Positions 37,215 to 46,983 of a DNA stretch of 64,000 nucleotides are shown here, piece by piece (position 1 is the first letter of the stretch; every line of letters starts with the position of its first letter). Location of the stretch: assembly GCF_010915725.1 (NCBI RefSeq), contig NZ_JAAIJR010000008.1, positions 1 through 64,000 of the forward strand, written 5' to 3'. This DNA is from Thiorhodococcus mannitoliphagus (GTDB lineage Bacteria; Pseudomonadota; Gammaproteobacteria; Chromatiales; Chromatiaceae). Position numbers and translations under genes: made by a program. The notes under the pieces are model-generated. The model worked only from the letters and a program-made list of their open reading frames with translations. It did not search any database and was not told where the DNA came from.

Positions 37215-38576
37215 TCAGATCAGATCGAGGGCGCGCAAGCGTGCCGCGTAACGCTGTCCGACAGCGGCGCTGCTGTTGAGCATGCGGATGGTCTCAGCGC
37301 CGCAGGCGCCGATGCGCGCTCCATAGTCGGGCTCGGCCACCAGCTTGCGCATATACCAGCTCGCTTGTTCGACATCCGCATCTGCCCAAATCTGACCATC
37401 GCCATGAGGATATTCGCCGTCCAAAACGGGCACGAGCCTGTAATCGACGACACAGGCGTTGAGTTCATTGCAGAAATCCAGATTCCCCGAGTACCCGGTC
37501 GCGATCACCGGTTTGCCGTAGTACATGGCCTCCGCGGGGCCGCGGCCAAAGCCCTCTGCGCGGTGCAGAGAGACGAAGGCGTCGCAACAGCCCATCAAGC
37601 CGCGGATCTCCGGATCGCTCAGCACTTCGTCAATGATCCAGATGCCTGGCCGACGGATCTCGTCGCGTGCGAGGAATTCCTGATAATCCTCGGGGCGGAG
37701 CTGCCCCCCATTGAGCTTGATCACAAGACCAACCTCATCGCCCGAGGTCTCTGGGAAAGCGCGCCTGAAGGCGTCGATGACGGCCCAGGGATTCTTCCGC
37801 GCGATGAAGGAGCTGAAATCGAAGAAGAACAAGAACAGAAAACAGCGCTCAGGAAGCCCGAAATACTGCCGCTCCATCTGGACGTCTTCTGGCTCCACGA
37901 TCAGCGGCATGCGCACGACAGGTCGACTGGTCTTGGCCGCGACCGCCTGCTGGATGAACCGAGACGGCGCCCAGACCTCGTCGACCACATCTAAAGACGG
38001 CAGCCAAGCCTCGGGGAAGTTGCTGAGTTCCCAGGCCCAGTAACCGATATTGTATCCGCCGTCGAACAAGTCCGTCCCGAGGTGATTCCGCGCCGGGATC
38101 ATTTCATCGGCATTGAGTACGCAGAGGTTCGCTCGATAACGCTGCTCGCGAGCGATACGGTCGAAATAGCGAAAGTTGGGGAATCTCGCCTGGTTCTCTT
38201 GCCCGGCGTCGAAGGTGTTGCGGATGTGAAAGGGCATCCCCTGTCCCGCGATCGCGGCGGCGGCGGTACGCACGTCTTCACCCCGCCCCGAGATCAGATA
38301 GGGATGACCGACAAGCAGGACGCCGGGCGCACGGCTCATCCACTGATCGGCGCTTCGGGGAGCGGCTTGCTCATGTGCGGTGCGGCTCGGAAGCCTGCTC
38401 ACGGTCTCCGACGCCTGGGGCGCGGGAGGCCGGAATGGAGTGAAGCGACGCCAAGCCGCGCCTGCGCCCTGCTCCCGCGCAAACCGCCACACGGCGGCGA
38501 GGAGCGGTCGGAGGCCATGATGTCGTCGACGTGCATCGCCGAGGCGGCCGAGCCAGTGAGCCATAACCTTCGTCAC
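37215..38576 (-). CDS. Glycosyltransferase family 4 protein
   Basis: About 453 residues. The C-terminal donor domain carries IDEVLSDPEIRGLMGCCDAF, SLHRAEGFGRGPAEAMYYG and KPVIATGYSGNLDF, the family's E-x7-E region; the N-terminal part has GYNIGYWAWELSNFPEAW. The start is uncertain: GTG at 38576 has AAGGGAG 9 nt upstream inside the end of the previous gene, while ATG at 38564 has only a very close GAAGG. It lies 1 nt after the stop of the large multidomain gene and converges with the WbsX gene 6 nt away. Confidence 0.85.
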   Translation of the reverse strand: MTKVMAHWLGRLGDARRRHHGLRPLLAAVWRFAREQGAGAAWRRFTPFRPPAPQASETVSRLPSRTAHEQAAPRSADQWMSRAPGVLLVGHPYLISGRGEDVRTAAAAIAGQGMPFHIRNTFDAGQENQARFPNFRYFDRIAREQRYRANLCVLNADEMIPARNHLGTDLFDGGYNIGYWAWELSNFPEAWLPSLDVVDEVWAPSRFIQQAVAAKTSRPVVRMPLIVEPEDVQMERQYFGLPERCFLFLFFFDFSSFIARKNPWAVIDAFRRAFPETSGDEVGLVIKLNGGQLRPEDYQEFLARDEIRRPGIWIIDEVLSDPEIRGLMGCCDAFVSLHRAEGFGRGPAEAMYYGKPVIATGYSGNLDFCNELNACVVDYRLVPVLDGEYPHGDGQIWADADVEQASWYMRKLVAEPDYGARIGACGAETIRMLNSSAAVGQRYAARLRALDLI

Positions 38577-38577
38577 T

Positions 38578-41500
38578 TCAACGCACTCCCTTCTGGACGA
38601 TGACGGCATCCAAGGCGCGACGAGTCGCCTCGAGATAGCTGGAGCCGAATCGACTGTCGGGCTCCAAATGGTTCCCTTCCGCCCACTCGTTCCAAGCATT
38701 GACGAAGAGGATTCGCTCGTCCCCGAAATGCAGGTCTCGCGTCTCCTCGATCATGCGCTTCAACCACTGCTCGTAAAGGCTCGGGGACGCGTCGAGGAAG
38801 ATATCGGCGGCGTCTTGCCGACGCGCGGTGTTGTCCCAAGAAGGCATGACCCCGCGAAACAGCTTTGGCGTTTCGTACTGGGCCGCCGCAAAGGCACGGG
38901 CCGTTGCCGGATAGTCGTAGAAACGCCCGCGAAAGCCAGGGTTAGACATGTTTTGAGGGGGCGAAGCCTCAACGGCATGGCCGTGAGGCGGGAACTCGAC
39001 CGCCGCATCGAAGCCCCGCGCCTGTGCATGCCGCTCTTCGAAGCTCAAGACGCGCGCGAGATAGGGCTCGGGCAAACCGGCCCGGAGGCACTCCTCTCGC
39101 CAGCGGTCGGTTGTCGCCTGCGAATCGGGCAGCAGGCTGGCACGGTACAGCAGCACCAGGGGGCGGCCATTGATCCGGATATAGCGGGGATCCGCCAAGG
39201 CGGGGAAGAGCGCTCGAATGAAGGCAACATCATCCTCCGGCGAGTAGTGCTGCGTCATGAGGAGGTCCGCATCACGCCCATCCCAGCGCCTGGACCAATT
39301 CTCATTCGCCCAGCAGACGCAGAAGGGAAAGTCGGGTTCGCCGCTGGCCAGCACACCATCGAGCGGACGGTGCAGCAGACGGTGTCCGTTGAACCAGTAG
39401 TAGTAGTAGCAAAAGCCGTAGATCCCATGACGCCGCGCCAAGTCTGCCTGCCGCTGACGTATCTCGGCGAGTCTGAGATCATAAAAGCCCAGATCCGTCG
39501 GAAGGTGCGGTTGGTAATGCCCCTCAAAGGTCGGGCGTGCGCGGGTGACGTTGGTCCATTCGGTGAAGCCTTCGCCCCACCAAGCGTCGTTTTCGGGGAT
39601 CGGGTGAAACTGTGGTAGATAAAAACTGATCAGTCGCACCTGATTGAGGGTTTCCAGCTCCGTGGCCCACTTCTGAACGAACTTATCGCGGTTCGCCTCG
39701 ATTCTTATGAGCTTATCGCCGCTGGCTTCGGTCGTCACACTGAGGTGGTGCACGACCTCCGAGGCCGGCTGATAAAGCACCTTGCGGCCGCGACTGCGTA
39801 CCTGGAAGGCAAGGTCCGCGTCTTCGAAATAGGCCGGAGCGAACCGGGTATCGAAGCCGCCGAGGCTCTCGAAGAGGGTGCGCTCGATCATGAAGCTCGC
39901 CCCCGAGCAATAGTCGACCTCGCGCAGGCGGTTATGGGCAGGCGAGGCGGGATCGCCATTGAGCCCGATCAAGTGAGCGACCCCATCGGCAGAGATGCTT
40001 ACGCCCGCCTCCTGCAAATGGCCGCTCGGATACAACAGCTTGGAGCCGGTCATACCGACGGCTGCATCGGCAAAGGGTGCGACCAGATGATCGAGCCAAC
40101 CCGCGCGCACCTGGGTGTCGTTGTTGAGGAACATGAGGTAGCGCCCGCGCGCGGTGGCCGCGGCCTTGTTGCATGAGCGCAAGAAGCCCAGGTTTTCGGC
40201 ATTCTCGATGAGACGGATCCCGCGCACCGCGCGCAGCAGCCTCTTGGTGTCCTGGCTCGAGGCGTCATCGATGAGAATGAGCTCGAATTCCGTCTGAGGC
40301 GGATGCTGGACCAAGGACGCGAGGCATTCCAAGGTGTACTTGGGGTGATTGAAGACCGGCATGACGATGCTCACCTCGGGATCCTCCGAGGTCGGTATCA
40401 CCAACGTCGATGCGCAGCGCGCCAGGTGCTCCTTGGGAATCTTGAGGATCTGCAGAGGCTGGGCAGGAAAGGGCGCTGATTGCCAGCCGTCATCGGTGCT
40501 GCGCTCGATCAGCTGCGGCAGAGACGCAGTCAGGCGCGCGACGGCAGGTGCGGCCTGCTGACGCAGGCGTTGGGGCAGCAACCGACGATAGGCCCACCTA
40601 AGGCTGTGAGGGAGCGCCATTGATGCTGCACGCGCTCCGGCGCGGACAGCGCTTACAGCGCTGCGGGCTCCGCGCAGCGGCCGCGTCACCCGCCATGAGG
40701 TCGAGCCATAGACGTCATCCAAGGTGGCAAGGGCGACATCGCGCGCGATGCTCACCTCGCCGATGACTTGCTCGTAGTGCCTTTGCCGCTCGCCAAGAAG
40801 ACGCTTGAGTTCGTCGCTGACCCGCTCGCGTTCCGACAGGTGCTCGACGAGCAAGCGCCCCTCCAGCGTCTTCGCCTCGATTTGTGCCTGATGCCGCTGT
40901 CTCTCCGCCTCCTTGGCCCTTGTCCGCCAGACTTGAGCGTGTTCGCTGAACTGATCGCGCTGCGCTTCCAGCAGACGCACCTGACGCTGCATCACTTGGA
41001 TACCCTGGGCGGCGCGCGCGCGCTCGATGATCGTCATGATTTCGAGAGGCGTCCAATGCCCGCGCCATTTCGCAAGAAAGCGCTCCAGCGCCTCCGCGAC
41101 TTCGCTGCCCTCGGCATCGACACCGAACCCCGCGCCACTGGCGAGACGATAGATGGCGGTAATCTCGGCATGGTGTCGCATGCCGGTCAAGCGACTCACC
41201 TGGACCCAGAAGTCCCAGTCTTCGTAGACATCCAGTGCGGGGTCGAAGCGACACCCCTCCTCATAGAGCGAGCGGTGGAAGAGGACCGAGTGAATGGGGA
41301 TGAAGTTCTCGACGAGGAGGCGATCCGGCTCGAAGGCCGCGTTGAAGCCGTGCGCCTCAACCCAGTCGCCCTCCGCCTCGCGCACGCAGCGCACCCCGCT
41401 GTAGACCGCCCGCTCCGGACCAGCCGACATCAAAGGCACCAGGGCCGCGAGATGCTCCGGAAGCCACCAGTCATCATCATCCAGGAAGGCGAGGTATTCG

Positions 41501-42459
41501 CCACGCGCGTGCTCCAAGCCCAGGTTTGCCGCATGGCTTCTGGGCAATGCGCCGTCGCCGCGAAGGAGCCGCACCGGCACATGCCCGACCCGCTCTGGAC
41601 AAGACATCGGTGGCCCGGCGCTGGCTTGTACCACGATGGTCTCGATGTTGGGGTAGGTCTGAAGGGCGATCGAATTGAGCGCGTCGGCGAGTTCAGGTCG
41701 TGCCATTGAGCGAACGATGACTGACACGAGGGGGGCAGGGACCCGCAGCGACTCTGCTGCATCACTCGCTCGGGCCGCAGTCAGGAGCAGGCTCGCAGGA
41801 CCGCCAGGACGCGATCGCCTCAGCGCGTCGGCCTCGAGCAGAAAGAAGGCCTCGACGGAAGGGTCGCGCGCCTCTTCACCAGAGGATGCCAGGATCGCGC
41901 GCGCTCTCGCGGCGCGGCCAAGCGTCGCTTCAGGCCCGTCCGCAGCCATTCGGCTGAGCGCTTGCGCCTTCCGCCCTTTGTGGCGGGTGATATCCAGGAG
42001 CATATTGGGCTGCAAAAGTGCATCCATTTCGAAGAAGGCCAACCGGCACGAGCGACCCGACCGCCGAAGCGCCTCTGCAACCGACAGCCCGATCCAGCGG
42101 TTCGCCGCAAGCGGTTCGGTTGGCGCGCAGCTATAGATGAGGTCGGGACCAAAGCCGTCGATTTGGTCGCCAAGCGTGGCGATCAGCGTTTCAGAGTAGC
42201 GGATCTCGCCCGGAGCCAGCCCTAGGCCAGTGGGTCGGCCATAGCCCAGCATGTCAGCGGAGACGCAAGCTTCATCTGGCGAATCAGGCATTCGGGCAGG
42301 CGTGAGCGGGGCCTCGAGAAAGATCACCGAGACCGGATCCTGTCGGCTCAGGTGCGCGAGGAGCGCACCACCGCAGCCGACCAACTCGTCACCGCACTGC
42401 CGTGCGATCACCAAGACCCGTCCCGGTCCGATGCAATCATCCAAGATTTGGGGCGCCAT
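38578..42459 (-). CDS. Four-domain surface-glycan protein (PIG-L-like, GT2, GT2, WbsX)
   Basis: A 1293-residue protein. Residues about 1-210 look like a PIG-L/LmbE deacetylase, but the metal motif HPDDE reads RQCGDE and the later HxDH is missing, so it is probably inactive. Residues about 243-470 form a GT2 domain with LDDDDWW. Residues 485-575 are a coiled coil. Residues about 695-925 form a second GT2 domain (SIVMPVFNHPKYTLECLASL, FLNNDTQV). Residues about 942-1293 form a WbsX domain (SFYLPQFHPIPENDAWW to VNAWNEWAEGNHLEPD). It likely assembles several links of an exported polysaccharide on the cytosolic face. GT2 domain 2 resembles that of the 16813 protein, and the WbsX domain resembles the neighbouring 35865 gene. 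Confidence 0.85.
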   Translation of the reverse strand: MAPQILDDCIGPGRVLVIARQCGDELVGCGGALLAHLSRQDPVSVIFLEAPLTPARMPDSPDEACVSADMLGYGRPTGLGLAPGEIRYSETLIATLGDQIDGFGPDLIYSCAPTEPLAANRWIGLSVAEALRRSGRSCRLAFFEMDALLQPNMLLDITRHKGRKAQALSRMAADGPEATLGRAARARAILASSGEEARDPSVEAFFLLEADALRRSRPGGPASLLLTAARASDAAESLRVPAPLVSVIVRSMARPELADALNSIALQTYPNIETIVVQASAGPPMSCPERVGHVPVRLLRGDGALPRSHAANLGLEHARGEYLAFLDDDDWWLPEHLAALVPLMSAGPERAVYSGVRCVREAEGDWVEAHGFNAAFEPDRLLVENFIPIHSVLFHRSLYEEGCRFDPALDVYEDWDFWVQVSRLTGMRHHAEITAIYRLASGAGFGVDAEGSEVAEALERFLAKWRGHWTPLEIMTIIERARAAQGIQVMQRQVRLLEAQRDQFSEHAQVWRTRAKEAERQRHQAQIEAKTLEGRLLVEHLSERERVSDELKRLLGERQRHYEQVIGEVSIARDVALATLDDVYGSTSWRVTRPLRGARSAVSAVRAGARAASMALPHSLRWAYRRLLPQRLRQQAAPAVARLTASLPQLIERSTDDGWQSAPFPAQPLQILKIPKEHLARCASTLVIPTSEDPEVSIVMPVFNHPKYTLECLASLVQHPPQTEFELILIDDASSQDTKRLLRAVRGIRLIENAENLGFLRSCNKAAATARGRYLMFLNNDTQVRAGWLDHLVAPFADAAVGMTGSKLLYPSGHLQEAGVSISADGVAHLIGLNGDPASPAHNRLREVDYCSGASFMIERTLFESLGGFDTRFAPAYFEDADLAFQVRSRGRKVLYQPASEVVHHLSVTTEASGDKLIRIEANRDKFVQKWATELETLNQVRLISFYLPQFHPIPENDAWWGEGFTEWTNVTRARPTFEGHYQPHLPTDLGFYDLRLAEIRQRQADLARRHGIYGFCYYYYWFNGHRLLHRPLDGVLASGEPDFPFCVCWANENWSRRWDGRDADLLMTQHYSPEDDVAFIRALFPALADPRYIRINGRPLVLLYRASLLPDSQATTDRWREECLRAGLPEPYLARVLSFEERHAQARGFDAAVEFPPHGHAVEASPPQNMSNPGFRGRFYDYPATARAFAAAQYETPKLFRGVMPSWDNTARRQDAADIFLDASPSLYEQWLKRMIEETRDLHFGDERILFVNAWNEWAEGNHLEPDSRFGSSYLEATRRALDAVIVQKGVR

Positions 42460-43086
42460 CGCTTTCTCGCTCGCTTATTTTTGGTTCTTCCTAGCTCATC
42501 CCGGCAGAAACGGCGGGCCAACTGCAGTCGGCTTAGAGCCTTGTCTCTGCGCCTATTCTCGCCTTTCCCCTGATCGACCTCGGGTGAGCGCACAAGGGTC
42601 TCGCCAGCACCCGCATTCCCAGTGCTGAAGGCCGGCGGGCGGCGCCTGGCTGCATCCTTGGACCTGCAAGGGATCGTCGCACGACAAGCACATCTGCGGA
42701 AGGGTCGACGCCCCATTGTACTTGGCTTGTCGACGTCCGAGGGCGCGGGATGAGACTGCGACAGGATTTCGCCTCACACCCAAGGGCGCAGCATCGCGAA
42801 CAGCTCAGACTCGATTGCACGATTGCATGGCGAGACGCTGAAAACAGGACGCGACGCGCTCGGAGCCGGCGTTTCATGCCAAAGGTTCATGCGGGCTTAT
42901 CGGGAAACACAGACCGCTCTAGACCCTGTCCCGCGCCGAGGCTGAACTTGGCGAAGGCGGCGTGAATGACGTAATATCCATGACAATTATCAATAACGAA
43001 GCGCGTCAGCTTGGCGGGTTGAGCCCGTCACAAGACCGCCGCGGCGAGCGCATGCGATGGGTGCCGCCACAGAGGAGGATGTCTCA
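42460..43086. other. Long divergent intergenic region
   Basis: 627 nt between the large glycan gene and the NapC-type cytochrome gene. No coding frame with a credible start or family is seen. The right part is AT-richer (ATATCCATGACAATTATC around 42974) and is the likely promoter zone for the cytochrome/sulfide locus; no specific regulator site is recognised. Confidence 0.4.
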
Positions 43087-43659
43087 ATGTCGAAGCCCTC
43101 GGCTTCTTCTGGCCATATTTCACTTGCCTTGACAGCGGCCCTTCTCGTCGTCGGCGTGCTGCTCGTCTTTGGCGTCGACTTTGCCATCAAGACCACCAAC
43201 ACCCTCGAGTTCTGCACCTCCTGTCACACGATGCAGACCAATTACGAGGAATATCAGGACTCGCTCCACTACAAGAATACCTCCGGGGTCCAGGCAACCT
43301 GCGCGGATTGCCATGTGCCCAAACCGCTTGGCCCCAAGCTGCTGACCAAGATCATCGCGGCCAAGGACGTCTACCACGAGATCGCGGGCACCATCGACAC
43401 ACCCGAGAAGTTCGAGGCGCGTCGCTGGTATCTGGCGAACATGGTCTGGGATCGGATGCGCGCCAACGATTCGCGAGAGTGCCGCAGCTGCCATGAATTC
43501 GACAACATGGACCTGTCCGAGCAGAGTCGTTCGGCGCGCAGTCGCCACTCTACGGCCCGCGACAAGGACAAGACCTGCATCGATTGTCACCGCGGTGTCG
43601 TGCACTACGAGCCGGATCCGCCCGAGGACAGCGACAGCGAGGTTGCGGATGCCAACTGA
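43087..43659 (+). CDS. NapC/NirT-family membrane tetraheme cytochrome c
   Basis: A 190-residue protein with one N-terminal membrane anchor (about 11-34) and four CxxCH haem sites: CTSCH (43-47), CADCH, CRSCH and CIDCH. This is the NapC/NirT/NrfH arrangement, a quinol dehydrogenase of the periplasmic membrane face that passes electrons to soluble partners. GAGGAGG upstream fixes the start at 43087. It overlaps the ankyrin gene by 11 nt and precedes fccAB, so its partner may be flavocytochrome c or another periplasmic cytochrome rather than a nitrate reductase, none of which is present. Confidence 0.9.
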   Translation: MSKPSASSGHISLALTAALLVVGVLLVFGVDFAIKTTNTLEFCTSCHTMQTNYEEYQDSLHYKNTSGVQATCADCHVPKPLGPKLLTKIIAAKDVYHEIAGTIDTPEKFEARRWYLANMVWDRMRANDSRECRSCHEFDNMDLSEQSRSARSRHSTARDKDKTCIDCHRGVVHYEPDPPEDSDSEVADAN

Positions 43660-44653
43660 GACCCCACTCCGAGCCGGCGTTGGAGAGAGGACGCTGCAAA
43701 GGCTCCATGCGCGCTCGATCGTCGCCGCACTGCTCCTGAGCGGCGCTCTGTTTCATGCGCTGGCCGCGGCCGAGGAGGACTTGGCGCGCGAGCTGAGGCT
43801 GTCCGCCATGATCGGCGATACCGAGACCATCAGCAGCCTGCTCGACCAGGGGGCGCCCATCAATGAGGGCAACCAGTTCGGCAAGACAGCGCTCATGATG
43901 GCGGTCGAGGCCGATGATCTGCCGACCGTCTCGCTGCTGCTCGATCGAGGGGCCGCTGTCAACGCCCGGACCGCCGCGGGCTGTACTGCCCTGACCTTCG
44001 CCGCCGAGGGGGGGCACACCGGCATCAGTGCCCTGTTGCTCGAACACAAGGCCTATGTGCACGATCGCACGCGCTCCGGCTGGGATGCGCTCATGATCGC
44101 CTCACGCTACGGCATCGCCGAGATGGTCCAGCAGCTCCTCGCCAGCGGGGCGGACCCCAAGGCCGCCGACCGGGACGGCCGGACCGCACTCATGCAGGCG
44201 GCCGAGAAGGGAGAGGCCGGCGTTATTGCCTTGCTCGTCGCGGGCGGGGCCGAGCTGGAGTCGCGTGATAAGGAGGGTGACACCGCGCTGCTCATCGCCG
44301 CCGATCAGGGGCATCTCGACGTCGCACAGGCGCTGGTCCATGCGGGCGCGGATCTCCACGCACGTGACCTGACGGGCGCGACGGCGCTCATCCTTGCGGC
44401 CGGTCGCGGCCACGCAGACATGGTCTCGCGCCTGCTCGCCTGGGGTGGGGATGCGAACGCACAAGACGCCCAGGGCACGACGGCGCTGATGGAGGCCGTC
44501 GCGACTGAGCACAATGCCGTGCTCCGGCCCTTGCTCGAAGGGGGAGCCTCGGCACAACTGCGCGACGGCGACAATCGGACGGCGGCGGAGATCGCGCGCG
44601 CCAAGGGCAATGCCGAGGCCGCGGACATCCTCGCGGCAACAGCCTCCGAGTAA
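43649..44653 (+). CDS. Periplasmic ankyrin-repeat protein
   Basis: A 334-residue protein with an N-terminal hydrophobic export signal ([21 protein letters not shown]) followed by about nine ankyrin repeats (for example [20 protein letters not shown] and [20 protein letters not shown]) filling the whole mature part. Ankyrin stacks bind proteins; here the location in the periplasm and the overlap with the tetraheme cytochrome suggest it scaffolds or assembles the electron-transfer chain. There is no enzymatic domain. The start at 43649 overlaps the cytochrome end. 273 nt without features separate it from fccA. Confidence 0.85.
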   Translation: MPTETPLRAGVGERTLQRLHARSIVAALLLSGALFHALAAAEEDLARELRLSAMIGDTETISSLLDQGAPINEGNQFGKTALMMAVEADDLPTVSLLLDRGAAVNARTAAGCTALTFAAEGGHTGISALLLEHKAYVHDRTRSGWDALMIASRYGIAEMVQQLLASGADPKAADRDGRTALMQAAEKGEAGVIALLVAGGAELESRDKEGDTALLIAADQGHLDVAQALVHAGADLHARDLTGATALILAAGRGHADMVSRLLAWGGDANAQDAQGTTALMEAVATEHNAVLRPLLEGGASAQLRDGDNRTAAEIARAKGNAEAADILAATASE

Positions 44654-44926
44654 CACAGCCAGGGCTTGAGCCCCTCTCTGTTTGAGACCGAATTCCAACA
44701 GTCTTGGCAAGGTATTTGTCTGGCTGTCCATGAGGCCCCGCCAAATCGCCGCCCGTCCGCGGCGATGCCCCACGGCGACCCTGCTCTCGAGCTGACCACA
44801 GAAGCCCGAGCTGCGATGTGATCGAGATCGTCCGAGCGCGAGGCGCTGCGGGCGGGATTCGTAGAGGTGGAGCAGGTCCCACCTGATTAAGCCACTAGAG
44901 CAAGTGAAGAGGAGAGGATAAGAACG

Positions 44927-45526
44927 ATGGCAACAAGTAGAACGACATTCACCTTCGCGATCGGGGCCCTTGCGCTCTGCCTGTCGTCGACGGTTGGCGC
45001 CGAGCCGACCGGCGAGATGCTTGCGGGTGCCTGCGCCGGTTGTCACGGTTATGGCGGAAACAGCCAGGGGCCGGCGGCCCCTTCGATCGCCGAGATGGAC
45101 CCGGTCGTCTTCGTCGATGCCATGGAGGCCTTCAAGAGCGGCGATACCTATTCGACCATCATGGGTCGCATCGCTCGCGGCTATTCGACGAAAGACTTCG
45201 AGAAGATGGCGGAGGTTTTCCACAAGCAGGAGTACAAGCCTGCGGTCCAATCCTATGACAAGGCGCTCGTCGACAAGGGCGCGACGCTTCACGACAAGTA
45301 CTGCGAGAAGTGCCACGCCGAAGGCGGCAAGCCGCTGAAGGATGAAGAGGACTACAACATCCTGGCCGGGCAGTGGATCCCCTATCTGCAATACGCCATG
45401 GCCGACTTCCGCGCAGATCGCAGAGAGATGGAAAAGAAGATGCGCAGAAAGCTCGAGGAGATGCTTGAACGGGAAGGCGAGGCCGGTCTCGACGCCCTCA
45501 ATGCCTACTACGCCAGCCAACAATAA
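44927..45526 (+). CDS. fccA: Flavocytochrome c sulfide dehydrogenase, dihaem cytochrome subunit
   Basis: A 199-residue protein with a signal peptide cleaved before EPTGEM. Two haem sites, CAGCH near residue 36 and CEKCH near residue 125, lie in two class-I-like cytochrome domains; the stretch [17 protein letters not shown] is characteristic of FccA from purple sulfur bacteria. The subunit takes electrons from FccB in the periplasm and gives them to soluble cytochromes. GGAGAGG upstream of the ATG; fccB follows after 25 nt. Confidence 0.95.
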   Translation: MATSRTTFTFAIGALALCLSSTVGAEPTGEMLAGACAGCHGYGGNSQGPAAPSIAEMDPVVFVDAMEAFKSGDTYSTIMGRIARGYSTKDFEKMAEVFHKQEYKPAVQSYDKALVDKGATLHDKYCEKCHAEGGKPLKDEEDYNILAGQWIPYLQYAMADFRADRREMEKKMRRKLEEMLEREGEAGLDALNAYYASQQ

Positions 45527-45551
45527 CGAGAGTCTAGACGGAGGAGCAGAG

Positions 45552-46844
45552 ATGGCACTGACCAGACGGCAATTCATCCAAGTTTCCGGTATCGCGGGCG
45601 CGGCCACAGCGCTCGGTTTGCCCCAGATCGCCCTCGGCGCGAACCAACGCGTCGTCATCGTCGGCGGCGGCACCGGCGGCGCCACGGCGGCGCGCTACAT
45701 CAAGAAGGCGGCTCCGGACATCGACGTCACCATCATCGAGCCCAACAAGAGCTACTACACCTGCTATATGAGCAACGAGGTGTTGAGCGGTGAGCGCAAG
45801 CTCGATTCCATCAAGCACGGCTATGAGGGCCTCAAGGCGCTCGGCATCAACGTGGTGCACGACAGCGCGACCGGCATCGATGCGGACAAGAAGGTGGTCA
45901 AGACCGCCGGGGGCAAGGACTTCGGCTACGATCGCTGCGTCGTCGCGCCGGGAATCGAGCTGCTCTACGACAAGATCGAGGGGTATAGCGAAGCCGCCGC
46001 CGAGCGCCTGCCCCACGCCTGGAAGGCGGGCGAGCAGACCGCCCTGCTGCGTAAGCAGCTCGAGGCCATGAAAGACGGTGGCACCGTCGTCATCGCCGCG
46101 CCGCCGAACCCCTTCCGCTGCCCGCCCGGACCCTATGAGCGTACCAGCCAGATCGCGCATTACCTGAAGACCCACAAGCCCAAGTCGAAGGTGATCATCC
46201 TCGACAGCAAGCAGAAGTTCTCTAAGCAAGGCCTCTTCACCCAGGGCTGGGAGCGGCGCTACGGCTTCGGTACGGACAACGCCATAATCGAGTGGCATCC
46301 AGGTCCGGATGCCGCCGTGGTCAAGGTGGATGCCGACAAGACCGTCGCCGAGACGAGCTTCGGGGACAAGATCGAGGCGGATGTGCTCAATGTCATCCCG
46401 CCCCAGCGCGCTGGAAAGATCGCTCAGGTCGCCGGGCTGGCGGACGATTCCGGCTGGTGCCCTGTCGACAAGAAGACCTTCGAGTCGAGCATCCACAAAG
46501 GCATCCATGTCATCGGCGACGCCTGCATCGCGACCACGATGCCCAAGTCAGGTTACTCCGCCAACAGCCAAGGCAAGGTGGTGGCCGCTGCCATCATCGC
46601 CATGCTCAACGGTGAGGAGCCGGGAACGCCCTCCTATATCAACACCTGCTACTCCATCATCGCGCCGGATTACGGGATCTCCGTCGCCGCCGTCTATCGG
46701 CTGAGCGAAGATGGCTCCGAGATCGCATCGGTGCCGGACTCGGGTGGTCTGACGCCCATGGATGCGCCGGATTGGGCACTCGCCCGTGAAGTCGCCTATG
46801 CGTACAGCTGGTATAACAACATCGTGCATGACATCTTCGGATAA
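45552..46844 (+). CDS. fccB: Flavocytochrome c sulfide dehydrogenase, flavoprotein subunit
   Basis: A 430-residue FAD protein. It oxidises sulfide to polysulfide/sulfur in the periplasm. A Tat signal ([19 protein letters not shown]) exports it folded. [16 protein letters not shown] is the FAD-binding loop. Cys in SYYTCYMSN corresponds to the residue covalently linked to FAD in the Allochromatium enzyme, and the Cys in NPFRCPPGP and NTCYSIIAP to its active-site disulfide; all three are present, so it should be functional. GGAGGAG precedes the start. A strong terminator follows. Confidence 0.96.
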   Translation: MALTRRQFIQVSGIAGAATALGLPQIALGANQRVVIVGGGTGGATAARYIKKAAPDIDVTIIEPNKSYYTCYMSNEVLSGERKLDSIKHGYEGLKALGINVVHDSATGIDADKKVVKTAGGKDFGYDRCVVAPGIELLYDKIEGYSEAAAERLPHAWKAGEQTALLRKQLEAMKDGGTVVIAAPPNPFRCPPGPYERTSQIAHYLKTHKPKSKVIILDSKQKFSKQGLFTQGWERRYGFGTDNAIIEWHPGPDAAVVKVDADKTVAETSFGDKIEADVLNVIPPQRAGKIAQVAGLADDSGWCPVDKKTFESSIHKGIHVIGDACIATTMPKSGYSANSQGKVVAAAIIAMLNGEEPGTPSYINTCYSIIAPDYGISVAAVYRLSEDGSEIASVPDSGGLTPMDAPDWALAREVAYAYSWYNNIVHDIFG

Positions 46845-46883
46845 GCGCGAGAGCCTTGACCCCTGCCGGGGGTAACTGACCGA

Positions 46884-46907
46884 GGGGCCACGCTGTGGCC
46901 CCTTTTT
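46884..46907 (+). terminator. Intrinsic terminator after fccB
   Basis: GGGGCCAC and GTGGCCCC arms with a short GCT loop, followed by five Ts; 40 nt after the fccB stop. Confidence 0.93.
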
Positions 46908-46983
46908 CATTTGGTCTCCATTTGCGTAGCAGGCACGCGCACGAGCGCGGTCCGCCGATTCCCGGATAGGCAGCGGCGGGCGT

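Noticed and set aside
38578-42459. Active PIG-L deacetylase at the N-terminus of the large protein
   Set aside because: The metal-binding HPDDE and HxDH motifs are not intact, so only the fold can be proposed, not the activity.
42460-43086. Several short frames in the 627-nt gap as genes
   Set aside because: None has a good start region, family motif or consistent codon use.
43087-43659. Nitrate or nitrite reductase (nap/nir) locus
   Set aside because: Only the NapC/NirT-type cytochrome is present; no catalytic Nap, Nir or Nrf subunit is in the window.
44102-45685. 527-codon minus-strand open frame opposite the ankyrin and fccA genes
   Set aside because: It covers two well-supported genes on the other strand and has no recognisable motif; a GC-driven artefact.
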